From positions 51,250,124 through 51,314,123 of the forward strand of contig JACMZG010001911.1 of assembly GCA_018340805.1 (NCBI GenBank): a stretch of DNA of 64,000 nucleotides, written 5' to 3'. Both the position numbers and the translations under genes were made by a program. Each line of letters begins with the position of its first letter. Position 1 is the first letter of the stretch. Under the pieces are notes generated by a model. The model was not told the origin of the DNA. It did no database searches and worked only from the letters and a program-made list of their open reading frames with translations. Shown piece after piece: positions 47,051-57,433 of this stretch. This DNA is from Microvelia longipes (lineage: Eukaryota > Arthropoda > Insecta > Hemiptera > Veliidae).

Positions 47051-47226
47051 TATAGCTTTTACATTTGTGGAGAGACTGTTGCTTTATTTATTAATTACGT
47101 AATTAAATACAGATAATTGAGAAACTGCTCAAGTTATGAGGCATAAACCAGAAGCTTAAGCAAGAAATGGGTTGTTAAAATCGGAAAAACGCATTTCAAA
47201 GAAAATTCGGCCACCGCGCCAGAATT

Positions 47227-47380
47227 GTTTGTATTATGAACGTTCTATTGTAGATAAATGTCTATAATTTTGTACAGTTTATTTGCTTATATTATTAATC
47301 AAAGATTTTTAGGTTACGTTTTAGCGTTTCGAAATTAAACTGATTAAGCCCTCTTTAGTAATAATATCTCTAAAGCTATA
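47227..47380. mobile_element. MITE family M1, right half of the split copy
   Basis: TTGTATTATGAACGTTCT, ATAATTTTGTACAG, TTAGGTTACGTTTTAGCGTTTC and CCCTCTTTAGTAATAATATC follow the second half of M1 in order. Together with 41,225-41,405 it gives about 330 bp, close to a full element. Confidence 0.65.
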
Positions 47381-47403
47381 AATAATTTTTCTCTGCTCAT
47401 AGC

Positions 47404-47495
47404 AACAGGTAAATACAGGGTTGACAACAAACATATGTTTGTTGGCAACCCTGTATTTACCTGTTAACTTAAGGAATGTATATTCCTTAAGTTAA
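47404..47495. repeat. Two adjoining near-perfect hairpins
   Basis: The first hairpin has 31-bp arms (47404-47434 and 47435-47465), no spacer and one mismatch. The second (47464-47477 and 47482-47495) has perfect 14-bp arms and a 4-bp loop, and shares two bases with the first. No gene content. Confidence 0.9.
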
Positions 47496-48649
47496 TAATT
47501 CTGAATCCATCCCTTGGACCAAACCATTTATTCAATTTTATACTACGCCTACGACCTGTAGTCAAAATTAAAATACATCGAAATTTTTATCAAACTTTAT
47601 ACTTCCTTAAAACTAGATTTTTAGCATTAGGTTGTACATATTTTACCTGCTTATTCCAGTATATTAGCTAAAATGAATTTATTTTCATTTCAATTCAGTT
47701 CTAGTTGATATTGAAGTAAGAGGCGAAACGAGGGAATTGGCTTCAACAATAGCTATTAGGTCTGATCCTTTCTTAAATAATTAAAATACGTGTAATAATT
47801 ACAATTCAGCGAGTCAATAAAAATGTAAAATAAAGAAAAATATAAATCATATCGAGTGTTCATAATTATGCTTGTGATACGCTTTAGTCAAGGATACTAC
47901 AAGACCAGACTCAATTTTATTTGAAATAATAATGATATTCTGGAACGTGCTACTAATCTAATGACTAATCTGGAATGAAATCAAGTGTATTGCGTTGTCT
48001 TAAGTCTTTATTTAATTCTTATTTGTCATTTTTTATATTTATTATATTGTTTTACATCGTTAAGTCATTAATTCATGATACATCTTTTATTACTCTTTAT
48101 GACCTGGATTTGTTATAAATGAGATGTCAGTAGTAATAAATTTTTATTTGCGGTTTTTTCTTTTTCCTCATTCATTCAATTTTAAATGTACATGTAAAAT
48201 ATAAAAGAAGCTATAGGTAATAGTAGATTATGAAACTAGGCTGTAAAATAAGATTTTATTGCTTTGGGATTTTGGTAATTGACGAGCAAGGCGGTTCAAT
48301 AATTAATTTCAAAAGCAATTGAATTGATTACAGCCATGTTGAATTTACTATTTTTTCGCTGGCGTAGTCAATGAAATAATAAAAAATATTTTTATTTTAT
48401 TGACTTTGCTTATCAATTTGAATAACTGCAGTAAAGTTAAATTTTACAACCGGAGGACATAGAGTAAATATTTTATCGCCTTACCAATAAAATTGTTCTT
48501 TAATGAGATTTTTGAGACTTTACAGCTGTATAAAAATATTTGCTTACATTTTCTTTGCTATAGGTTGCGGATAAAGAATCAATGATTACATATAGAAATA
48601 TTTATAAACAAATGAAAAATTACTTATTCATAATTTTTTTTTGTTTCAG
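47496..48649. other. Upstream region of Hdc coding exon 1
   Basis: AT-rich DNA that should include part of a 5'-UTR intron, since coding exon 1 begins right after a TTTGTTTCAG acceptor. The 5' UTR exon and promoter were not identified. Confidence 0.55.
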
Positions 48650-48651
48650 CA

Positions 48652-48679
48652 ATGGATGTAAATGAATACAGAACAAAAG
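48652..48679 (+). CDS. Hdc: Hdc coding exon 1
   Basis: ATG lies two bases after the acceptor TTTGTTTCAG, so the 5' UTR is interrupted by an intron. It encodes MDVNEYRTK plus the first base of a Gly codon before GTAACA. MD..EYR is the usual start of this family. Confidence 0.88.
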
Positions 48680-51600
48680 GTAACAGCCATTAACATAATT
48701 TATGGTCTTGTAAAAAGAAGAAAAAATGTTGCTTAATCGGAAGCTCTTACCACTAGGGATAAACAGAAACAGTGACGTAGGTTTATTCGACTTGTGTTTT
48801 AAAGTCGCATTGACATCAAAACATCTTTGAAATAATTTTATCTCGTAATAAATATTGTGATTGCACTAAAAGTCCGAAATCGAGATTTTACCTGAATTAT
48901 CAGGTTTAGATGTTTTTAAGACCTCTTTTATGTGGTTCTTACCAAATTCTGTATGTGAGTGTATACAATATAAATAAATCTAACATCGTAAATATCATTG
49001 AGTTTATAGAGAGTTGAAATTTGGAACGTAATATCAATCATTATACCCTTAATGAAGGTCTAGTTGGTGCTTTTCTAAAAACATTTATGAAATATTTAGC
49101 CGACATTAATGACTCAGTAAAAAGTTATTTTCTAAATTTTCTCGATTTTCATTTACCTTTAAAAAATAGGGCGATTGAGTGACCGCTAGAATTAAACTTG
49201 ATTACCCTCAACTGAGGACGAGCGAAGCGAGCTCGATGTGGTAAGGACAAGTTTAGCAAATCTGATAAGATGCGAAAAAGTTCCAAGGCCGGACCCAATT
49301 TCTGTAGTTCCTTCTATATCAAAGTTAATTAGGTATACATTAATAAATTACAACAATAGGAAGCCTCTTATTAAGAAATATATTTCAACGCTTTAACACT
49401 TAAATTTATCATCACACTCATAATATATTACCACGGGGGGATGGTATCTCTCAATATATTGAAAGGCTTAAAACATAATTTTGGGACCTTCCAGGGTCTC
49501 TGAAAAAAAACCCTATTAAAACCTGCTTTACAAGTGCTTAATAGTTGCCAGCTATTCACTTATTGTTTTGTATTTTAAATGTTGTATTATGTAGGGTGGT
49601 ACATTTCAAATACATCACCCTGATTACGCAGCTCTGTACAAAGCGAAAATATAGGTATCTATCACCACTAAGTCGACCACTGGTGGTGAAATACCTAGTT
49701 ATTTTTTTTGTAATTGTCTGACATGTATGGTAATCTGATTATCAGAATGTGGTTGTCTTCGGTAACATTAAAAAGTTAAATTAGAGCATACCATTATATG
49801 GATAATTTCTGAAACTGTGTCATATCCTGGACAATTTAATACCAATACCGCTGAATTCGCAACATTTTTTTTCCAGACCTATATTTTTTCCCATAAAATG
49901 TATTATAAGTTATGAACTCTGGTGTATCAGTAGGCTTATTTTTTATTATAAATAGTACTTGTGTATGCCAAACAATGCCTCGGGAAAAAATTACCGGAAT
50001 AAAATAATATTGGTAAACAAATTAAATTGGGTACCCAATTTAACTTTTTAAAGTTACCGCGTAGAAAAACATTTTTGTAATCAGACTACCATACATGTCA
50101 GACAATTACCAAACAAATAATTTAGCAATTGAACTTCCAGTGGTCAATTTAGTAGGGCTTGGTACCAATTTTATCACAATATCTCTGCACGAAGCTGAGT
50201 TAATCAGAGTGATGTATTTGAAATGTACCGCCCTGTATAAGGACTGTAATGGGGTACTGTTTCATATCTTTATATTAACAGTCGAAGGTGTTGAGGATAC
50301 TTCTTCGATGTTACAAAATTTTAGGGCCTTTGTAGTAATAACATCGATATGATCTCACTAATATTAAGGAAGAATTTATCATTGGAAGTATTATGTAAAA
50401 ACGTTTTTATTAAATATTTAAGAATCCCATGACTCAGTGCTTATGACACTACTTATGAAAATAAGATATTAAGGACACTAACATCTTGAGTTCTTTATGG
50501 CAGGAAAAGAAATGATCGACTACATAGCAGACTATCTAGAAACGATCAGAGATAGAAATGTGTTCCCGGAGGTAGAACCTGGATATCTCAGGGATCTAAT
50601 ACCTACATGTCCTCCTCAGGAACCAGAGCAGTGGGATATTATTATGCAGGATTTTGATAAACATGTTATGAAAGGAGTAAGTATATGTTTATTCTTAGTA
50701 GATGATAATATATATTGGTTTTGTGGAATTGTCCAATATAACATTAAATTATTATGAAATTTCAATTTGATTTTATGTTTAGATGCTTTATGCTATGCTA
50801 TAGGCTCCTACTAATCAATTTATTTATATAATATGTTGGAAAAATAATTTGTTTTTCATTTGTTAAGCACTATAATATGTTACTTTTTAACGTCAATTTT
50901 GAGTACTTTCTTTAATTTTATTATAACTTATCGAACTTAAGAATGTTCATGGCCTTATAAATCTTAATATGCATCTACAATAATTGTTTGTCCAATCTTT
51001 GACTCACTTTAACATTAATTTTTTTTATTCTGTCTATCGCCCGATAACTCAGTAAATGTTAAAAAAGTATATTCTATTCTAAGAGCATCTAGAGTATTGG
51101 TCATTGCTAACCCCATGGGCGTAGCAAGGGGGGGGCCTCCTAGGCGAGCAGGGTTGTTGAAAAATTATATAAAAACTATGGTTAAGGTAAGGAAAAACAT
51201 TATTAATTATTAATATAAATTAATATTATTTTATATTAATAATTAATTTTATAATAATTTAGAGCTTAAAGGTAACTTTTGTCTTCAAAAATAGTGGATG
51301 TTGGTTTAATATTACATTCTGAGGTTAATTTTTATTTTGACCCTGCGTAGCGACACCGAAGTAATATGATATAATATGGGGGGGGGTAGTGTGAAGTGGC
51401 ACGCAAGAAACCTTAGCACATGGACACTCGGAGGCATCTCATTCCCGTTTTTTCATAAGATTAAGCATTTTAAGATAAAACCATTCCCTAATACGGTCAT
51501 TGGAGTTTCAAAGAACATAAGTTCGAAACCCTTAATTAGAGAATTAATACACCAAATAAGTTAGCCCTCTATCTTCTGAAACCTAATAAGTCCAATTAGT

Positions 51601-54600
51601 TTTGTTCTAAAATAGTAAGTTCTTTATTACTTCTCTTTCGGCCATTAAAAATGTATGTTTGGACAAACCAATTAAACCTTTATCGATTAAAGATTATGGA
51701 TAAAATCAGAATGCCAAAAATAACACAGCGCTTCTACACTATGTCGCTCCCTGGAGGGCAAACTATTCGAGTGAAAAAAATAAATAGAGAAATAGTTATT
51801 ATTTTGGTCATAGAATCAAAATATGGGACGCTGAGCCCTAACGCTGCGGAACATTATATCATTTGATACTACGGAGTTTTGTAAAACATGAATAGTTGAC
51901 GCAATATAATTGTGCGAGAGACACCTAGCAATTATAAAACAATGTGTCGAATTATAGAACAGTTCCCAGAAGTAACATTGCATTTTGCTTGTTATAATTT
52001 CTAGGTGTGTCTCGCACAATTATATTGCGTCAACTATTCATGTTTTGCAAAACTCGGTAGTATCGTACCAAGATATTAACGAAAGAATTAAAAAAGTGGT
52101 TTCTCTCCCACCAAAAAGTTAGCACAAGGTCTACGAGGTCAAAAACTCAAAGGACCAGTAAACATTTCACAAACCAGTAAAATTTACCACAAAATATTTT
52201 CCAGGCACCTTTTTCTATCTGGTGCCTGGACTATATTAAAATAGTTATTTATGCCATAAGGCTGAGAAGTGTGTCTTTATGTCACGGCAATTAGATTTAC
52301 CGACGAGCGAAGCGAGTCGGGAAAAATTGCCAAGACATAAAGACATTCTCAGCCGGATGGCATACACTATTTTTTTTGAGGTAGCACTCATTAAATAAAG
52401 CACTCATTACAAAAAAGAAAAAAAAAGCACATTAAACTGCGCTATATACTTAATTAAAAAAAAAAAAACGTCCAATTATTATTAACTCCATATTATCGCC
52501 GTCATTAAATTCATCCATAGCTTCACACTTTTACTCAAAAATGTAAAAGCTTTACAAATATACACACAAAAATTGTCAATTAGAACACCTTTTAAAAACG
52601 AAAAAAAAATTAGTCTACGAACCTTAGAATAATACTATATATAGAAGGAGCACAGGACCGTAAACACAATGTAATTCCACTGATAACACGAAAGCCGGTT
52701 GACTGGTGCAACTAAGTAATGCTGCCAACCTGACAACAAAACATTATTTTAAATATGTGTCATAAATATCTATTAATGAAGAAAGATCGTAAAGAACAAA
52801 TATAATAACTTAAAACACCTGCTGAGTATTTAATAAAACTGGTCTTAGATGGCAAAAGGGTGGCGGAATATAAGAATCTACATTTAGTTGACGAGGACTA
52901 CTTTTTATACATAATTTTAATAAATACGTTAAACTACAATTTAAAATGCATAAAATATTGTAATGCACCGATATTTATATTAGTATTTTATGAATAATCA
53001 ATCATTAATTAATAATAGAACATAATAATTCAGCAACCGGAAGTATTGCCAACTTTTTTTTAGAAAATTGTATATTTTAAGGGTGGCAGCATTACTTAGT
53101 TGCACCAGTGAACCGCCTTTCGTGTTATCAGTAGTGCTCCTTCTATATATAGTATTATTCTAAGCTACGAACAAAAAACAGAAACAAAATGAACGTTTTT
53201 AAATAAAGCTCATGAAGGTTTAACACAGATTGTTTTTTGAAAACGCTACATTACAGTAATGGCGGCAACATATGAATTACTTTTACGTCCTAGGAGTTTT
53301 TTTACATTCATTATTGTCCTCGGAGGTGAAAAGTACTAAATAACCTCCTATAACAATAATGATTGGCTTCTCATCCTAAAACGGTCCAATAAAGTGCTCA
53401 ATTACGTACTACCTCAAAAAATAAATTTTCCTTTTCTAAATCATTTCAATCATCATATTTTTTAAAACAATCTTGAGAAGCTTTAGACAAAAAAAAATCG
53501 GGTACGGGGTTCCTCGGAACTTTTCCTCTCCACATATGATTTGCAACGCTCATCCTATACTTATAGGAATCGCTTCGCTCGTCAACAAAATATAAATGCT
53601 GGCAATGACTAATGCTGATAATGATATGAAACTTGGCACATATGTTGGTCTAATATATATTGGTCTTAGTTATATATAACTACATGCGTGCTAATTCTCA
53701 AATCGATCAAATTATTTTTCTAAATTTTATAAAGTTACCTCAGAACTTTTCCTCATCACAACGGATTCGCTAAGCTCATTCTCCCTACTTCGGACTCGCT
53801 TAGCTCGTCCTCAGTATATAAAATTCGCCAAATATATACTACAACACGTCTTAGGGCTCGCTTTACTCGTCCTCAGATAGTAAATTCTTTTTACTATCTT
53901 TCCCAGTTGTTTTTGTAAATTTTTTTGTTTCTTTCCCAGTTGTCATTTATCTAGGCACTGACCACGCTCGATGCTGCTTAACTTTTATGATCCCAAAAAA
54001 ACCATAGATATACTTGTATTATTGAAACGAAAGTATAATTATTTTTTACGTACAAGTTACACACTTGTACCGAATGTCAACTCAATTTTATTTCACGATT
54101 TTTTTACAATTTTTCTAAAAACCGTACACAAGTCATCTGATAAAAATTGAACTAATGCTGATTATGAGATGAAATTTAACACATATGTTGGTCTTATATT
54201 TGGCTACGTGCGTGCCAAATCTCAATCTTATTGTTATTGTAATTATGATATTGTTATAAGTTGTCATTGTGGGTAATATCGTCATAAAAACTATTTTTCG
54301 GAAAGCAAAACTATACTTAAAGATCGAATTTCGTACTAAATTGTAACTCTCTAGCATAAATACCCTGAGAGATACGATAATTACAGACAAACACCCAAGA
54401 CCTGAGCGAAGCAGCCAGGGTCTTAAAGCCCCAGTTTTTATCTAATTTGAGAAAAAAACCAAACCAACCGAGAAACGAACATTTTCTGCCTTGTGTAAAA
54501 GCAATACAACTTGGTACGTAATTAAAAATAAGAAGTTTATACTTATCTTCATTTCCACTAGAATGCTGTATCGATTTCCCAGAGTGCCCCAGGTGAAACA

Positions 54601-57237
54601 TTTTTAATTTTATTGTTTCAAAGATTTTATCTACTCAATGTAATTTGACGCCATCTTACAGTCATTTACTCGTTTTCTTTCAACCATTAAATATTTTTGT
54701 CTTCAGCACCAGCTATCAACTAAGCTGAGTGAAAAGAAAATGGGTAATTTTTAATTTTTTATATAGACTTTGGTAATTTAGGCAATTTATTATTTGTTGA
54801 AAAATATTGTTATTATTAATCTTTTGATATACAAAATAGTACAAAGGGTTTATTAAATTGATTAATTAACACTGTATATTTTTAATTTGTATAATGAATT
54901 TTTAAGACAAACAAATGTGACAAATTTCATCCCATTATCCCCATTGGTATTTTTTAAAAAGAAAATCATATTTTAATACAATCATTAAGAAACTGAAGTA
55001 ATTTTATAATAGAAAACCACAAGTTACCAATAATAGACGCACGCATGTCATTTAATAATAATAATAATAAGATGAAACTTGGCACATTTATTTATCTTAA
55101 ATGTGACTACATGCGTGCTAAATTTCAAATCAATCGAAGCATTTTCTTGTATATTATGAAATTTCGTATTTTTGCTGTCATTACTGCCGGTTTATAACGT
55201 CCAAATGATTGAAATGAAATTGATATTTGTACTAAGTTTCGACTCTATAGCATAACTTTTTTTAAACATATTTTATTGATTAATACAACAACAATTATGA
55301 TTGTTACAAGTATTAGAGATAAATGGTTTTAGTGACTTGAGAGACTTGGTAGAGAAACAATCCAGTGATTGCACTCAGGCGGGAGTACTTTGGCATAACA
55401 AAAACGCAATTAGTCCAAAAGCCAGGCCTAAAATATGTGACTCATTTTGTACTACTTCAAACCAAATTTTTCAAAAGAAAAGAATTGTCTGCCTGCCTAG
55501 AGTGGAGCCCTTCTTATGAATGTGCTTGCTTAACATATTAGAAAAAATCCAGTTTTCTTGCAATAAGTGGTTCCCTGTTGGTCGAGTACGAAACGTGAAG
55601 AGAACATTTTTTATAGCTGATAAAATTTCCTTTAAAGGAGACGTTTTTTCGTCTACTTTTTCTACAACTAAAGTTATGAAATTTGTTAAATGACCAAAAA
55701 ATGTACAAAAAGCCAAAATTTTTTCAGAGAAATTCTCTGACTGCCTAAATGAACCAATTTTTGGCGTTTTTGAAAGAGCCATAACTTTGGTTGATTTGTA
55801 TATTTTGAGGACGAGAAAAGCAAGTCAGAAATAGAGAGTATGGGCGTAGTGAATCCGTAGTGAAAAGTTTTAGGGTACGACTTTTTTAATTTCTTCTTTA
55901 TTCTTCAATTATGATTTTGTTTAGTTTACATAAAATATGACTATGTTATTTTAGGTAACGCATTGGCAGAGTCCTCGGATGCACGCATACTTTCCAGCGT
56001 TAAATTCATTTCCATCCTTACTGGGCGATATGTTAGCTGACGCTTTGAACTGTATTTCTTTTACCTGGGTAACTATATCAGTTTGCAAATACTATTAAAA
56101 TTTGAATAAATAAATAAATTAATTAATTAATTAAATTAATTTGAATGAAAATAAACCAACGACTGGTTCTAAGCCAATGGCAAGGATAGTCAGAATCCTG
56201 TCTATAGTCGAAGATAAATTTACATCATAATCAAAATGTTTATGAAAATTTTATTTTATTAAAATAAAATTGTAAATGTAATTAAAAAGGTATTGTAGAC
56301 AATACCTTACATTACTGTTTGAATTTGTTTTTAGGCTTCATGTCCGGCAAGCACAGAGCTGGAAACAGTAGCTATGGACATGCTTGCTAAAATGCTTGGA
56401 CTCCCGGATTTCTTCCAACATTCTCACGGAAGAGGTGGGGGAGTGATTCAGGTAATTAAATTTATTTTATACACTGCTGAAAATAAGAAACAAATGCTCT
56501 CAGCTTTGACAAAATGCATTTCATTAAACTTTACAACATATTATATTTAAAATATTGCGCTTCAATTAAAACTAAGTCTAGTATCGGATTCACACCGCTT
56601 ACGGATACCTCACAACTTCGGACTCGCTTTGCTATAACTCAAAATTTAAAAATCACCAAATTTATACAGTAACACGTCTTTGGACTCACGTCTTTGGTAA
56701 ATATATTAGTTTTTATACCCAGTGATCACCTATCCAGGCACTGACCTCGCTTGATGCTGCTTACATTTTATGATCCGACAAAAACCGTAGATGTACTAAC
56801 CGAATTTAAATAAAATTTAGTATATTTATTTGTGACGTAAAGGGGAACGTAAACGGATACATTTTTACAAAATTTCAACTTAATTAGATAAATATTAGAT
56901 TTTTCAAATCAAAAAATCGACGAAATCCCAGCTTTATTTTGCAAACATAATACTTTTCTTACTATTATGGATTAAATGAGGAAAATCAATGTGTGTATCA
57001 ATGAGAAGTCTGTAATTAATCGGTAATAAATGTATTTCAGACCACAGCAAGCGAATCAACACTGATTACACTTCTTGCTGGAAGAACAGAAGCCATAAGG
57101 AGGTATAAAGAAAGACATCCCGACGAGAAACTTGAAGATTCTGAGATAAATAGTAAACTTGTTGCTTACTGCTCTGATCAGGTATGTTGAAGAGTGTAAT
57201 AGAATGCTTTCATAAGAACACGCACAGAACTTCTGTC

Positions 57238-57331
<94 letters not shown>

Positions 57332-57368
57332 ATATATATAATATATAATATACAATATATAATATATA

Positions 57369-57433
<65 letters not shown>

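Larger units (their letters stand above)
44713..47095 (+). mobile_element. Penelope-like element, right (plus) copy
   Basis: The head-to-head partner of the left copy. It extends about 300 bp further 5' (44,713-45,020) and ends in a mirrored homopolymer and hammerhead-like motif. From about 45,020 to 45,685 it encodes the same residues as the left copy apart from one 2-bp loss near 45,050. After that it carries many 1-3 bp indels, mostly in homopolymers. Outer ends 42,623 and 47,095 are symmetric. A 16-bp direct repeat (TCCTTATAATCTGAAC) sits at the junction (about 44,692 and 44,712). Confidence 0.88.
42249..47226. mobile_element. Older inverted-repeat element enclosing the Penelope pair
   Basis: The left ~120 bp (AATTCTGCTGCGGTGG, then TTTTCTTTTGAAATGC, then AACAATCCATTTCT) is an imperfect reverse complement of about 47,100-47,226 (minus strand AATTCTGGCGCGGTGGCC, then TTTTCTTTGAAATGCG, then AACAACCCATTTCTT). 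This suggests an older terminal-inverted-repeat element, or diverged outer flanks of the palindrome. Identity falls well below that of the inner arms. Confidence 0.45.
48680..50503 (+). other. Hdc intron 1
   Basis: 1.8 kb. Contains a GGACGAGCGAAGCGAG motif at about 49,215 and an M1 MITE (49,420-50,351) that is itself interrupted by a 640-bp foldback element. Confidence 0.8.
50677..55954 (+). other. Hdc intron 2
   Basis: A 5.3-kb intron made largely of dispersed repeats: MITEs at 51,865-52,064, 52,239-52,371 and 52,623-53,164, copies of the GACGAGCGAAGCGAG motif, and three diverged copies of an ATGAAACTTGGCACATATG...CATGCGTGC block (about 53,627, 54,160 and 55,071). Open frames in it (51,376; 51,651; 54,133; 54,317; 55,301; 55,471) have no recognised domain and overlap repeats. 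Confidence 0.75.

Noticed and set aside
50095..50352. 85-residue open frame upstream of Hdc exon 2
   Set aside because: It crosses the boundary between a foldback element and an M1 MITE in an intron.
52670..52705. CTGATAACACGAAAGCCGGTT in the hAT-like MITE, similar to a hammerhead core
   Set aside because: The core is CTGATAA, stem II is only three bases, and the element has clear terminal repeats with an 8-bp duplication, so the likeness to Penelope ends is probably chance.
55301..55782. Overlapping open frames on both strands in Hdc intron 2
   Set aside because: No domain, opposite strands overlap, and the region sits in dispersed repeat sequence; a host exon is not supported.
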